A stretch of DNA of 64,000 nucleotides from Dyella amyloliquefaciens (GTDB lineage: Bacteria > Pseudomonadota > Gammaproteobacteria > Xanthomonadales > Rhodanobacteraceae): positions 124,001 through 188,000 of the forward strand of contig NZ_SAYT01000007.1 of NCBI RefSeq assembly GCF_004296575.1. Reading direction: 5' to 3'. Below, piece by piece: positions 54,390 to 63,931 of this stretch; the first letter of the stretch is position 1; the number at the start of each line of letters is the position of its first letter. Made by a program: the position numbers and the translations under genes. Under the pieces are notes generated by a model. The model worked only from the letters and a program-made list of their open reading frames with translations. It did not search any database and was not told where the DNA came from.

Positions 54390-54417
54390 CGTCATCTCTG
54401 CTTTCGCAGGGATGACG
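54390..54417 (+). repeat. Single hairpin of the GTCAT repeat family between argC and argH
   Basis: A 12-bp stem with one wobble (54390-54401 with 54406-54417) and TTTC loop, beginning two bases after the argC stop. It could protect the 3' end of the upstream message or cause polarity. Confidence 0.75.
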
Positions 54418-54458
54418 AGCTCAAATCCGGCGCTCTATTCCATTTGTAGGGAACCCAA

Positions 54459-55754
54459 ATGACCCAGCCTCTCTGGCAAAAATCCAACATCAAGATCGAT
54501 GCCCGCATCATGAAGTTCCTCGCGGGCGACGACGTGCTGCTGGATCGCGAGTTCTTCCTGCACGACATCACCGCCAGCAAGGCGCATGTCGAAGGCCTCG
54601 CCAACATCGGCGTGGTCAGCGTGGACGAAGCGGCCGCGCTGAAGCGCGAGCTCGACGTGCTGGCCGAGGACTTTCGTGCCGGCAGCTTCGTGCTGGACGA
54701 GCGTTATGAAGACGGCCACTCGGCGATCGAGGCGCGCCTGACCGAGCGTCTGGGCGATGCCGGGCGCCGCGTGCACACGGGTCGCAGCCGCAACGATCAG
54801 ATCCTGGTTGCCACGCGCCTGTGGCTGAAGGAGCAGCTGGCGGCGCTGGAGCAGCACTGCAAGGCCATCGCCCAGGTCTGCCTCGACCGTGCAGCGCAGC
54901 CACCGATTCCGCTGCCGGGCTATACGCACCTGCAGCGCGCAGTGGTGTCGTCCACGGGCATGTGGTTTGCCGGCTTCGCCGAGGGCTTCATCGACAACGC
55001 TTTGCGCGCGCGGCAGACCGCTGCGCTGATCGATGCCAATCCGCTGGGTACCGCCGCGGGTTATGGCGTCAACCTGAAGCTCGACCGCGAACACACCACT
55101 GAGGCGCTGGGTTTCGCGCGCATGCAGGTGTCACCGATCTATGCCCAGCTCTCGCGCGGCAAGTTCGAGATGGCCGTGCTGGAGGCGATCGCGGGCGCGC
55201 TGCTGGATGTTCGCCGTCTGGCCTGGGATCTCTCGTTGTTCACCACGGCCGAATTCGATTTCGTGAAGCTGCCGTCCGAGTACACCACCGGCAGCTCGAT
55301 CATGCCGAACAAGCGCAACCCCGACGTGGTGGAACTGCTGCGTGCCAGCTACGCCAGCGTGGCCGCAGCGCGCACCGAGATCGAGCAGCTGCTGTCGCTG
55401 CCCTCGGGCTACCAGCGCGACCTGCAGTTCTCCAAGGGCTCACTGTTCCACGGCTGCCGTCACGGCCTGGCCGCACTCGAACTGGTCCCGGACCTGCTTG
55501 CCCGCCTGGCCTGGAACGAGCCGGCCATGCGCGCCGCGATCGAGCCGGCCATGTATGCCACCGATGTGGCGATCGAGCAGGCTGCGGCGGGCGTGCCTTT
55601 CCGCGACGCCTACCGTGCAGCGGCGGACGCCGCGGCATCGGCCAGCGAAGGACGTACACCCGAGGGCAGCCTTGAGGCCCGCGTCTCACCCGGTTCGGGC
55701 AACGACCTTCGCCTGGGTGACCTGCGCGATCGACTAAGCCGTCTGGACGGCTAA
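54459..55754 (+). CDS. argH: Argininosuccinate lyase
   Basis: 431 residues of the fumarase/aspartase superfamily, splitting argininosuccinate to arginine and fumarate. The signature loop [12 protein letters not shown] is at about residues 277-288, with HTGRSRNDQ near 104 and the catalytic His region PGYTHLQRA. It completes arginine synthesis in the cluster. The C-terminus is a little shorter than E. coli ArgH (457). The cupin gene follows after 14 bp. Confidence 0.96.
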   Translation: MTQPLWQKSNIKIDARIMKFLAGDDVLLDREFFLHDITASKAHVEGLANIGVVSVDEAAALKRELDVLAEDFRAGSFVLDERYEDGHSAIEARLTERLGDAGRRVHTGRSRNDQILVATRLWLKEQLAALEQHCKAIAQVCLDRAAQPPIPLPGYTHLQRAVVSSTGMWFAGFAEGFIDNALRARQTAALIDANPLGTAAGYGVNLKLDREHTTEALGFARMQVSPIYAQLSRGKFEMAVLEAIAGALLDVRRLAWDLSLFTTAEFDFVKLPSEYTTGSSIMPNKRNPDVVELLRASYASVAAARTEIEQLLSLPSGYQRDLQFSKGSLFHGCRHGLAALELVPDLLARLAWNEPAMRAAIEPAMYATDVAIEQAAAGVPFRDAYRAAADAAASASEGRTPEGSLEARVSPGSGNDLRLGDLRDRLSRLDG

Positions 55755-55768
55755 ACAGGAGTTTCGGC

Positions 55769-56128
55769 ATGGGGACTGTCAGTACAGGGAATGCCGAACA
55801 CTACACATGGGGACAAGGTTGCGATGGTTGGCACCTGCTGGCCAGTAGCGACCTCAGCGTGATCGAGGAGCGCATGCCGGTCGGCACGGCCGAGCGCCGC
55901 CACCTGCATGCCCATGCACGCCAGTTCTTCTACGTGCTCGAAGGCGAGCTCGCGATCGAGCTGGAGGGCGAGACGTACCGGTTGCGGGTAAGGGAGGGAT
56001 TGCATGTTCCTCCCGGCATGGCCCATCAGGTCCGAAACGATGCGGCTGTCGATGCGCGGATGCTGGTGGTCTCCTCGCCGCGTAGCCATGGCGATCGAAT
56101 CGACGCACCGGTTGAGGTCGCCACATGA
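55769..56128 (+). CDS. Single-domain cupin protein
   Basis: 119 residues. Cupin motif 1 is RRHLHAHARQFFYVLEGELAIELEG (two His, a Gln in place of the usual third ligand spacing, and Glu) and motif 2 is LHVPPGMAHQVRN. The fold binds a divalent metal; small stand-alone cupins can be sensors, isomerases or dioxygenases, and the substrate is unknown here. It lies between argH and proB and overlaps proB by 4 bp, so it is made together with the glutamate-derived amino-acid enzymes. Confidence 0.88.
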   Translation: MGTVSTGNAEHYTWGQGCDGWHLLASSDLSVIEERMPVGTAERRHLHAHARQFFYVLEGELAIELEGETYRLRVREGLHVPPGMAHQVRNDAAVDARMLVVSSPRSHGDRIDAPVEVAT

Positions 56129-57285
56129 GCCCCGCAGCGATCGCGACCCAGGCCTTGCCCTCGTGGCGTCGTGCCGTGCTCAAGGTGGGAAGCAACCTGC
56201 TGGCCGCCGATGGTGGCGGTCTCACGGCGCGCTATGCCGAGGCGATAGCGGCATTCATCAGTGCCAGTCGGGCGTCGGGTCGGCAGGTCGTACTCGTCTC
56301 TTCCGGTGCCGTGGCGGCGGGCCGGGCACAACTGCGCGCGCATGCCCCCTCGGGCGGCGACCTGGCGGCACGGCAGGCGCTCGCGGCGTTGGGACAGGCG
56401 CCGATGATCGCGCTCTGGCAGTCGCTCAGTCCGCGTCCGGTGGCGCAGGTGCTGCTCACCCATGACGACCTGCGCAATCGCCGCCGGTATCTCAACGCAC
56501 GCGCCACGCTGCGCGAGCTTCTCGCGCTCGATGTGCTGCCCGTGGTGAACGAGAACGACACCGTGGCGGTGGACGAGCTGAAGCTCGGCGACAACGACAA
56601 CCTGGCCGCCATCGTGGCAGCGCTGGTGGATGCCGACCTGCTGCTGATCGCTTCGGATATCGATGCGCTGTACAGCGCCGATCCGAGGCGCGATTCGGGC
56701 GCTGTGCCTATCGCGCGGGTGGATGCGCTGACGCCTGAGGTGCTCGCCATGGCCGGCGGCAGCGGTAGCGCAGTCGGCACCGGTGGCATGCATACCAAGC
56801 TGGAGGCGGCGGCCAAGGCGGCCGCTGCCGGTATCCCCACGGCGTTGTTCAGTGGCCGGGAACAGGCCGCTGTCGGTCTGCTTGGGCAGAACCAGCTTCG
56901 CGGCACGCTGTTCGCTTCCGGGCGCAGCCGTATGCAGGCTCGAAAATACTGGTTGCGGCACGCACCGGCCGCACCTGGGCGCATCCATGTGGATGCCGGT
57001 GCCGTACGGGCCCTGGTCGGTGGGCGGGCCTCGCTGTTGCCGGGTGGCGTGCTCGAGGTCAGTGGCGATTTCCATCGCGGCGATCTGGTCGAGATCGTCG
57101 ATGACGCCGGAAGGCACGTCGCTCGCGGCCTCAGCCAATACGGCTTTGCCGAAGCCCGCCGACTGGCGGGGAAGCACAGCCGCGAGATCGAATCCTTGCT
57201 TGGTTACAGCTATGGCGCGGAGATCGTCCATCGAGACGATCTGGCGGCCGTGGCCGACTTTGAAACAGGAGAGAGTGACGCATGA
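56125..57285 (+). CDS. proB: Glutamate 5-kinase
   Basis: 386 residues. An amino-acid kinase domain ([61 protein letters not shown]) is followed by a C-terminal PUA domain (about 285-370: [32 protein letters not shown]). It phosphorylates glutamate for proline synthesis and is usually proline-inhibited. The ATG overlaps the cupin stop and its stop overlaps proA, a fully coupled trio. Confidence 0.97.
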   Translation: MSPAAIATQALPSWRRAVLKVGSNLLAADGGGLTARYAEAIAAFISASRASGRQVVLVSSGAVAAGRAQLRAHAPSGGDLAARQALAALGQAPMIALWQSLSPRPVAQVLLTHDDLRNRRRYLNARATLRELLALDVLPVVNENDTVAVDELKLGDNDNLAAIVAALVDADLLLIASDIDALYSADPRRDSGAVPIARVDALTPEVLAMAGGSGSAVGTGGMHTKLEAAAKAAAAGIPTALFSGREQAAVGLLGQNQLRGTLFASGRSRMQARKYWLRHAPAAPGRIHVDAGAVRALVGGRASLLPGGVLEVSGDFHRGDLVEIVDDAGRHVARGLSQYGFAEARRLAGKHSREIESLLGYSYGAEIVHRDDLAAVADFETGESDA

Positions 57286-58547
57286 GCGACATCCGTTCGC
57301 TGGCCATGGCTTGCCGTGAAGCCGCACCTGTCGTGGCCATGCTGGGCACTGACGCCAAACGTGCCTTGCTGCGCGGCATGGCCTCGTCGCTGGAGCATGG
57401 CATGGCGTCGATCCTCGAGGCGAATGCGTTGGACATGCGCGCCGCTGCCGAGAAAGGTGTGCAGGGCGCCATGCTTGACCGCCTGCGGCTCGACGAATTG
57501 CGCGTCGCAGTCATCGCACAGGCGTTGCGCGATGTAGCGGAGCTCCCAGACCCGGTCGGCATAGTGACGCGCCGAGAGACCCGGCCGAACGGCATCACCG
57601 TCGAGCGCGTTCGCATTCCCTTGGGCGTCGTGGCGATGATCTACGAGGCGCGGCCCAATGTAACCGCTGATGCAGCAGCCCTGTGCCTGATGGCAGGCAA
57701 CGCCGTGATCCTGCGTGGTGGATCCGAAGCCATCCATTCCAATCGCGCGATCGCGGCAGCATTACACGAGGCGCTCGCATCACACGGATTGCCGAGAGCC
57801 GTGGTCACGCTGGTGGAGGATCTCAGCCGCGACACCATGGTCGAGCTGCTGCAGCTCAGTGATATCGTCGACCTGGCCATTCCCCGCGGCGGCGAGGGGT
57901 TGATCCGTTTCGTCACGGAGCATGCCCGCGTACCCGTCATCAAGCACTACAAAGGTGTTTGCCACCTGTATGTGGATCGTGCGGCCGATCTCTCGCTGGC
58001 GCTCAACTTGTTGGTGGACGGGAAGACTTCGCGCCCCGGCGTATGCAATGCGCTGGAGACGCTTCTTGTCCATCGTGAGGTCGTCGGCGAGTTCCTGTCG
58101 CTTGCTGCAGCCCCGCTGAAAGCACGTGGCGTGGAGATCCGTGGCGATGATGCGACGCGTGCCCTCGCGCCTGGCGCGCTCCCTGCGAGCGATGATGACT
58201 ACGCGGCCGAGTTCCTCGACCTGATTCTGGCCGTACGCGTGGTGGACGACCTCGATGACGCGATCGCGCACATCCGACGTTACGGCTCGGATCACACCGA
58301 GGTGATCGCGACCCGTGATGAGGCCACGGCACAACGCTTCGTTCAATCACTGCGCTCGGCCGTAGTGATGGTCAACGTCTCCTCGCGTTTTTCCGATGGC
58401 GGGCAGATCGGCCTGGGTGCCGAGATCGGCATCTCGACCACGCGCTTGCATGCTTATGGCCCGATGGGAGCCGAGTCGCTCACCATCGAGCGCTTCGTGG
58501 TGCGTGGCGACGGCCAGGTGCGCCATCCGGAGGGCTGCGTCGGCTGA
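57282..58547 (+). CDS. proA: Gamma-glutamyl phosphate reductase
   Basis: 421 residues of the aldehyde-dehydrogenase superfamily; it reduces gamma-glutamyl phosphate to glutamate semialdehyde. The opening segment, the VIYEARPN-like [12 protein letters not shown], the [12 protein letters not shown] block and the catalytic cysteine in [15 protein letters not shown] are all present. It overlaps proB by 4 bp. A terminator at 58569 ends the unit; proC is not in the window. Confidence 0.97.
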   Translation: MSDIRSLAMACREAAPVVAMLGTDAKRALLRGMASSLEHGMASILEANALDMRAAAEKGVQGAMLDRLRLDELRVAVIAQALRDVAELPDPVGIVTRRETRPNGITVERVRIPLGVVAMIYEARPNVTADAAALCLMAGNAVILRGGSEAIHSNRAIAAALHEALASHGLPRAVVTLVEDLSRDTMVELLQLSDIVDLAIPRGGEGLIRFVTEHARVPVIKHYKGVCHLYVDRAADLSLALNLLVDGKTSRPGVCNALETLLVHREVVGEFLSLAAAPLKARGVEIRGDDATRALAPGALPASDDDYAAEFLDLILAVRVVDDLDDAIAHIRRYGSDHTEVIATRDEATAQRFVQSLRSAVVMVNVSSRFSDGGQIGLGAEIGISTTRLHAYGPMGAESLTIERFVVRGDGQVRHPEGCVG

Positions 58548-58568
58548 TGCGACTTCACCGGTGTGATG

Positions 58569-58611
58569 CCGGTGCACGGAGACGACAGGGTCGCTCGTGC
58601 ACCGGTCTTTT
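58569..58611 (+). terminator. Terminator after proA
   Basis: A 10-bp stem (58569-58578 with 58596-58605) encloses a second small CGAC/GTCG stem and is followed by TCTTTT. It ends the arginine-proline unit. Confidence 0.75.
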
Positions 58612-58622
58612 GATGCAGCGGA

Positions 58623-59117
58623 TTACTTGACTGGGTTTTCCAGGCTGCGGTGGTCATAGCTCACCACGCGCGTCATCTGCCACTGCCCATCCTTGTAGCG
58701 CCAGATGTGGAGAAACTTGCCCTGGCCCTGGCAGCCCTTGCTGCCGATCTCGCAGAAGCGGTGGGTGCCGGCTTCGATCGCGCCGAAGTCCTTGATGGGA
58801 TATACCTCGAGCTTGCCTACCAGTTCGCGGCGCACCTTGTGGCAGATGTTCCTGCGGGTGGCGTCCACCACGGCGTCCCGTGAGGTCATGAGGCCGCCCT
58901 TGTCGTGATAGAACTCCACGTCGTCGGCGAAGTACTTGCCGAACGTGTCGAGGTCACAGGTGTTATAGGCGTCGAAGACCTTCGTATCGAGTTCGTTGAC
59001 GACGCGCACCAGCGCATCGCCGGTCGGCAGCGGCGCAGGTGACTCGGCATGGGCCATGCCGATGGCGAACAGCGCCGGCAGCAGGCAGGTCAGGCGGGTG
59101 TGCAGTACGTTGCGCAT
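58623..59117 (-). CDS. Exported NTF2-like protein
   Basis: 164 residues. A signal peptide (about 1-24, ending MAHAES) is followed by an NTF2/SnoaL-like cone fold: VFDAYNTCDLDTFGKYFADDVEFYHDKGGLMTSRDAVV, then a beta-rich half ending WQMTRVVSYDHRSLENP. Family members bind small hydrophobic ligands or act as isomerases; cysteines near 93, 122 and 129 may form disulfides. It lies downstream of kynU on the same strand with a 155-bp gap, so co-transcription is possible but unproven. Confidence 0.83.
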   Translation of the reverse strand: MRNVLHTRLTCLLPALFAIGMAHAESPAPLPTGDALVRVVNELDTKVFDAYNTCDLDTFGKYFADDVEFYHDKGGLMTSRDAVVDATRRNICHKVRRELVGKLEVYPIKDFGAIEAGTHRFCEIGSKGCQGQGKFLHIWRYKDGQWQMTRVVSYDHRSLENPVK

Positions 59118-59272
59118 GGTCAGTCCTTGGCTGGGTGGTGCCGATCATTACGCAATCGGCGTGCCAGCACGAGGGGCGACGCAAGGTCTTGATCTGCCTT
59201 GAGGGTCGCTGCGACGACGGGTGGCCAGGCATGTCCGCGGACAGTATCCGGCCGTCCGGACGTCCGTTTGCC

Positions 59273-60553
59273 TCAGCCCCGGTTAGCCCAGGCGCGTACG
59301 GCCTCGGCAAAGGCCAGGCAGTCGGCGAAACGGTTGTACAGCGGTGCGGGCGAGATCCGGATGACATCCGGTTCGCGCCAGTCGCCGATGATGCCGTGCT
59401 CCATCAGGTACTCGAACAGCGAGCGGCCGCGCTCACGGCCGCCCAGCACGCGGATGGAGAGCTGCGCGCCACGGCGTGCCGGATCGCGTGGCGTGACCAC
59501 GTCCAGTACGTCGCCCAGTTGGCTGTGCACCAGCCATTCCAGGTAGCCGGTGAGGTGCAGCGACTTCTCGCGCAGCCGCTGCATGCCGGCACGACGGAAG
59601 ATTTCCAGCGACACACGCAGGGGCGCGAGCGCGAGGATCGGCGGATTGCTGAGCTGCCAGCCGTCTGCACCATAGGTGGGTTCGAACTGCGGGCCCATCT
59701 GGAAGCGGGTGGTCTTGTCGTGGCCCCACCAGCCTGCGAAGCGGGGCAGGGTGGTGCGTGCGTGACGCTCATGCACGAAGGCGCCGCCGACGGCGCCCGG
59801 TCCGCTGTTGAGGTACTTGTAGCTGCACCAGATGGCGAAGTCGGCGCCGCTGTCGTGCAGTTGCAATGGCCGGTTGCCCACGGCGTGCGCGAGGTCGAAG
59901 CCCACCATGCAACCGTGGCGATTCGCCAGGCGCGTGATGGCGGCGAGATCGAAGGCCTGGCCGGTGCGGTACTGGATGCCCGGCAACATCACCAGCGCGA
60001 TGCGGGAGCCGTGCTCGGCCAGCACGCGTTCGATCGCTGCCATCGAGAGGGTGCCGTTCGGCTCGTCGCTTTCCAGCTCGATCAAGGCGGTGGCGGGATC
60101 GAAACCATGGAAGCGGACCTGCGACTCCATCGCATAGCGATCGGTCGGGAACGAGCCCGCTTCGATCAGGATCGCGTAGCGCTCGGGCGTCGGGCGATAG
60201 AAGCTCACCATCATCAGGTGCAGGTTCACGCCCAGCGTGTTCATCGCCACGACTTCATGGGGCTGTGCGCCCACGACAGCGGCGAGGTCGTCGCGCACGA
60301 ATTCGTGGTAGTCCATCCACGGCAGGCGGCCCTTGAAATGGCCTTCCACGCCCAGCTCGCCCCAGTAGTCGAGTTCCGCGCTCAGCGCGGGACGCACGGC
60401 ACGCGGCTGCAGGCCCAGCGAATTGCCACAGAAGTAGTGGCTGTCGCGATCTTCGTGCGGAGGAATCAGGAACTCGTCGCGGAAGGCACGCAGCGGATCG
60501 GCGGCATCCTGGGCCTGGGCCCAGGCGAGGGTGGCTTCGTAGCCTGCGGACAT
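59273..60553 (-). CDS. kynU: Kynureninase
   Basis: 426-residue PLP enzyme that splits kynurenine or 3-hydroxykynurenine into (hydroxy)anthranilate and alanine. Diagnostic segments are HYFCGNSLGLQPRAV, the PLP contacts in GFDLAHAVGN and the Schiff-base lysine in WCSYKYLNSGPG. The length fits. With the ACMSD-type gene two positions upstream on the same strand, 3-hydroxykynurenine is the likely substrate. Kynurenine monooxygenase and 3-hydroxyanthranilate dioxygenase are not in the window. Confidence 0.96.
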   Translation of the reverse strand: MSAGYEATLAWAQAQDAADPLRAFRDEFLIPPHEDRDSHYFCGNSLGLQPRAVRPALSAELDYWGELGVEGHFKGRLPWMDYHEFVRDDLAAVVGAQPHEVVAMNTLGVNLHLMMVSFYRPTPERYAILIEAGSFPTDRYAMESQVRFHGFDPATALIELESDEPNGTLSMAAIERVLAEHGSRIALVMLPGIQYRTGQAFDLAAITRLANRHGCMVGFDLAHAVGNRPLQLHDSGADFAIWCSYKYLNSGPGAVGGAFVHERHARTTLPRFAGWWGHDKTTRFQMGPQFEPTYGADGWQLSNPPILALAPLRVSLEIFRRAGMQRLREKSLHLTGYLEWLVHSQLGDVLDVVTPRDPARRGAQLSIRVLGGRERGRSLFEYLMEHGIIGDWREPDVIRISPAPLYNRFADCLAFAEAVRAWANRG

Positions 60554-60605
60554 GGCAACTCTCTTCTTTGCGCCGCGCCGGGTGGCGCGGCGAGAAGAAG
60601 GCAGC

Positions 60606-61112
60606 TTACTTCAGTCGTGCGGCAATGGCATCGCAGCCCTTGTCGAAGGCGGCCTTCCACTGGGCGCCCGCCTGGCTCTGCGAGGGACGCACGCAGCGCA
60701 GCTGGATGGCGTGGTTGTCCTTGAACCAGTAACGCTCGCTGTAGCTGTACGGGGCGCCGTTTTCCTGCGCCGTGTACACGAAGCTGTCAGCACCCTGGCC
60801 GGTGGCCGCCTGGTAGCCGGTCAGCGACTTGGCCTTGCTCATGGCGCCGCTCACGTATTGCTGGAATGCGCTGACGTCGGCCACCTGCTTCACCGTCACC
60901 GTCACGCGGGCGAGGCTGGTGCTGCCCGTTGCCGACGGATCGGGCACCTGGAATACGCGCACTTCCGGATCGCCCTGGGTTTCCATGATGCCCACCCACT
61001 GGTCGGGCGTACTGAAGTTGACGCTGCCGCCTGCCATGCTGATGTCAGTGGCGTGCGACGCGCCAGCCAACACGAGGGCAGCGACGAAAACCGTGGTGCG
61101 GAAGAAACTCAT
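60606..61112 (-). CDS. Small exported protein of unknown function in the kynurenine locus
   Basis: 168 residues. A signal peptide (MSFFRTTVFVAALVLAGASHA) precedes a mature domain of about 147 residues with VNFSTPDQWVGIMETQGDPEVRVFQVPD, RVTVTVKQV and YWFKDNHAIQLRCVRP. The order of strands recalls PsbP/Mog1-like folds (DUF1795 type), but I do not recognise a family with certainty. The ATG overlaps the stop of the upstream decarboxylase gene (ATGA), and kynU follows after 52 bp. An envelope protein translated in lockstep with a cytoplasmic decarboxylase is odd. Confidence 0.8.
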   Translation of the reverse strand: MSFFRTTVFVAALVLAGASHATDISMAGGSVNFSTPDQWVGIMETQGDPEVRVFQVPDPSATGSTSLARVTVTVKQVADVSAFQQYVSGAMSKAKSLTGYQAATGQGADSFVYTAQENGAPYSYSERYWFKDNHAIQLRCVRPSQSQAGAQWKAAFDKGCDAIAARLK

Positions 61113-62143
61113 GCCTGCTCCTGTGGGACGGCGTTGGGTTCGAATCGGTGGAGCGGCAGCCCCAGCCATTCCAGGGCGGTGCCATGGAAGAGCTGCGCAC
61201 GGGCGACATCATCCAGGCCCAAGGCCTCGATGCCACTGCCAGGATGCTGTTCCCCCAAGGGGAAAGGATAATCGGTCCCCAGCATCACGCGCTCGACCCC
61301 GGTCACATCCAGGAGATAGCGCAGGGCGTGCGGGTCGTGCACGCAGGAGTCGAAATACAGCCGTTGCAGGTACTCGCGTGGGTTGCGCGGGTTATCGGTG
61401 GCCACCAGGTCCGGGCGCATGCGGTAGCCGTGCTCGATGCGGCCGATGCTCCAGGGGAAACTGCCGCCGCCGTGGGCCAGCATCACGCGCAACTTCGGCA
61501 GACGTTCCAGCACGCCGCCGAACACCAGGCAGCAGCCGGCACGCGACTGCTCGGCCGGCATGCCCACCAGCCAGGGCAGCCAGTACTTGGGCATGCTGGC
61601 GGCGCCCATCATGTCCCAGGGGTGCACCATCACCGCGGCGCCGAGGTCGGCAGCGGCTTCGAAGAACGGGAACAGCTCCGGCGCATCCAGGTTCCAGTCG
61701 TTGCAATGCGAGCCAACCTGCACGCCCTGCAGACCCAGTTCGTCGATGCAGCGTTCCAGCTCGCGGATGGCGAGTTCCGGTGATTGCAGCGGCACGGTGC
61801 CGATACCGGCGTAGTGGCGTGGATGCGCATTGCACAGCGCCGCCATGTCGTCGTTGAGATGGCGATGCAGCTCCAGCGCCTGATAGCCGGGTGCCCAGTA
61901 GGAGAACAGCACCGGCACGGTCGATACGACCTGCACGTCCACGCCGAAGCGTGCGTAATCGTCGATGCGCTGTTGCGCGTCGAAGGCCGAATCCCACACC
62001 TCGCGGAAGAACTTTCCGTCCTTGTAGATGCGGTGGCGTCCATCGTTGTGGATCATCACCGGAAAGCGCTCGTCGCCGTACTTGGCCGCCAGGTTGGGCC
62101 AGTCGCGGGGCAGGATATGGGCGTGGGTATCGATCTTGAGCAT
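61109..62143 (-). CDS. 2-Amino-3-carboxymuconate-6-semialdehyde decarboxylase-type amidohydrolase
   Basis: 344 residues of the ACMSD branch of the amidohydrolase fold. The metal ligands are the His-x-His of MLKIDTHAHILP (H7, H9), the later histidine of AVMVHPWDMMG and the aspartate of MLGTDYPFPLGE; AHGGGSFPWSIGRIEHGYRMRPD is typical of ACMSD. It would decarboxylate the ring-cleavage product of 3-hydroxyanthranilate, giving the semialdehyde used by the dehydrogenase at 11242. The start at 62143 is the family start. It heads a minus-strand unit with the exported protein and kynU. Confidence 0.9.
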   Translation of the reverse strand: MLKIDTHAHILPRDWPNLAAKYGDERFPVMIHNDGRHRIYKDGKFFREVWDSAFDAQQRIDDYARFGVDVQVVSTVPVLFSYWAPGYQALELHRHLNDDMAALCNAHPRHYAGIGTVPLQSPELAIRELERCIDELGLQGVQVGSHCNDWNLDAPELFPFFEAAADLGAAVMVHPWDMMGAASMPKYWLPWLVGMPAEQSRAGCCLVFGGVLERLPKLRVMLAHGGGSFPWSIGRIEHGYRMRPDLVATDNPRNPREYLQRLYFDSCVHDPHALRYLLDVTGVERVMLGTDYPFPLGEQHPGSGIEALGLDDVARAQLFHGTALEWLGLPLHRFEPNAVPQEQA

Positions 62144-62282
62144 ACGCCGAGTGTAGGCCTTCGGCATGACCGCGTCGTGCCGCGGTCGCACATTGGCCTG
62201 GGACGCCCCTGAACGTGCATCCGTCGCCCGATGGCGGCATCATGGACGGCGCGCTGACGCCGCGCTCGCCATGGGAGGCAGC

Positions 62283-62657
62283 ATGAAGTTCCTGGTCATG
62301 ATCTACAACGACGACGCCCTGCTCGATGCGCTGCCGCAAGGCGAGTTCGACACCATGATGAAGGGCTGTTTCGAGAAGGCCGACGCGCTGCGTGCGGAAG
62401 GTTGCCTGCTCGATTCCATGCAGCTCGAATCGCCCGCACAGGCCAAGTCGTTGCGCATGCGCGACAACAAGATGAGCGTGATGGACGGGCCGTTTGCCGA
62501 AGCCAAGGAGTATCTCGGCGGCTTCAACCTGATCGAAGCCCGGGACATGGACGACGCCCTGCGCATCGCCAGTTTATTTCCCTGGGCGAGCATGGGCCGG
62601 ATCGAGGTGCGCCCGGTGCGCGATATGGATGCGGTGAGGCGACGGGTCGGGGCCTGA
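62283..62657 (+). CDS. YciI-related DGPF-domain protein
   Basis: 124 residues with the opening MKFLVMIYND and the hallmark SVMDGPFAEAKEYLGGFNLIEA. DGPF/YCII-related proteins are small dimeric ferredoxin-like folds, often encoded beside an ECF sigma factor; no sigma gene is visible here. The function is unknown. It is divergent from the ACMSD-type gene and converges with the ketosynthase gene. AGG lies close to the start. Confidence 0.9.
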   Translation: MKFLVMIYNDDALLDALPQGEFDTMMKGCFEKADALRAEGCLLDSMQLESPAQAKSLRMRDNKMSVMDGPFAEAKEYLGGFNLIEARDMDDALRIASLFPWASMGRIEVRPVRDMDAVRRRVGA

Positions 62658-62661
62658 AGCA

Positions 62662-62684
62662 TCCTCTCCCGCGTTGGGAGAGGA
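62662..62684. terminator. Hairpin in the convergent gap
   Basis: A 9-bp perfect stem (62662-62670 with 62676-62684), loop GCGTT, just after the DGPF gene stop. It lacks a T-run, so it may be a weak terminator or a small palindrome of the CTCTCCC type. Confidence 0.5.
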
Positions 62685-62697
62685 CCCATGCCTCCGC

Positions 62698-63912
62698 TTA
62701 CGGTGCGCGGCGAACCGCCACCACCGCGTTGAGGCCGCCGAACGCGAACGAGTTGCTGATCGCGACATCCACCTTGCGCTCTCGCGCTTCGTTCGGCACG
62801 TAGTCGAGATCGCAGGCCGGATCGGGACCGAGGTAGTTCAGCGTGGGTGGCACGATGCCATCGTGGATGGCGCCGATGGTCGCCACCAGTTCCAGTGCAC
62901 CGCCTGCACCCAGGGCATGGCCATGCATGGGCTTGGTCGAGGAGATCCACAGCTCACGTGCATGCTCGCCGAAGACGCGATGGATGGCGCGCGTCTCGGT
63001 GCTGTCATTCGCTACGGTGCCGGTGCCGTGCGCGTTGATGTAGTCCACCTGGTCGGGAGAAAGGCCACCGTCGCGCAACGCCATGTTCATCGCAGCCGCC
63101 GCGCCGATGTCCGACGGTGCGGCGATGTCGCCCGCATCGGAGCTCATGCCGGTACCGACCAGTTCGCAGATGATCTCCGCGCCGCGCTGCTGAGCGGACT
63201 CCAGCGTTTCGATGACGTACATCGCCGCGCCTTCGCCCAGCACCAGGCCGCGACGGCCCTGGCTGAAGGGGCGGCAGGTATCGGGGGCCAGCACGCGCAT
63301 GGCTTCCCAGGCGCGCAAGGTACCCAAGGTAATACAAGCTTCGGTGCCGCCCACCACGGCCGCATCGACCAGGCCGCTGCGGATCATCATGGCGGCCTGC
63401 GCGAAGGCATGGTTCGACGAGGCGCAGGCGCTGGCCACCACGAACGAGGGCCCGGTGATGCCGTGCACCATGCTCACCTGGCTGGCCGGTGCGTTCATCA
63501 TCATGCGCACGATGCCCAGCGGATGGAAACGCCCCTGGTGCTCGCCATAGAGGCGCTCGTAGAGGTCATCGCGCGTCGTTTCGCCACCGACACCCGTGCC
63601 GATCACCACCGCCGTGCGCGAAGCCGCCTCGCCCTCGAAGCTGATGCCCGATTGCTGGATGGCTTCCCTGGCGGCAATCAGCGCGTATTCGCTGAAGGGA
63701 TCGAGCAGCGAGCGGCGTGCTTCGTCGAAGAAGTTGGCCGGATCGTAGTTGACCACTTCTGCCGCGATACCGCCGTTGCGCAACTGGCCCGGCTGGATGT
63801 GATGGATGGGACCGATGCCGGAACGGCCTTCGGTCATCGCCTTCCAGACGGAAGGCGCATCGTGGCCAAGGGCGCAGATCGCGCCCATGCCGGTGATGAC
63901 GATACGACGCAT
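62698..63912 (-). CDS. Beta-ketoacyl-ACP synthase, FabF/NodE-like
   Basis: 404-residue thiolase-fold condensing enzyme. The catalytic cysteine is in VVASACASSNHAF, and the two histidines are in INAHGTGT and TKPMHGHALGAGG. Some segments (VLAPDTCRPFSQGRRGLVLGEGAAMYVIE) resemble NodE-like synthases of specialised fatty acyl or polyene pathways more than the housekeeping FabF. It is 19 bp behind an acyl carrier protein gene, so the pair probably builds a dedicated acyl chain; an aryl-polyene/xanthomonadin-type pigment is one possibility. The rest of the cluster lies beyond the right edge. Confidence 0.88.
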   Translation of the reverse strand: MRRIVITGMGAICALGHDAPSVWKAMTEGRSGIGPIHHIQPGQLRNGGIAAEVVNYDPANFFDEARRSLLDPFSEYALIAAREAIQQSGISFEGEAASRTAVVIGTGVGGETTRDDLYERLYGEHQGRFHPLGIVRMMMNAPASQVSMVHGITGPSFVVASACASSNHAFAQAAMMIRSGLVDAAVVGGTEACITLGTLRAWEAMRVLAPDTCRPFSQGRRGLVLGEGAAMYVIETLESAQQRGAEIICELVGTGMSSDAGDIAAPSDIGAAAAMNMALRDGGLSPDQVDYINAHGTGTVANDSTETRAIHRVFGEHARELWISSTKPMHGHALGAGGALELVATIGAIHDGIVPPTLNYLGPDPACDLDYVPNEARERKVDVAISNSFAFGGLNAVVAVRRAP

Positions 63913-63931
63913 GGTTGAGCAGGCTCTTTGC

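Noticed and set aside
61136-61152. tRNA T-loop-like GGTTCGAATC
   Set aside because: It lies inside the decarboxylase gene and no acceptor, D or anticodon arms can be folded around it.
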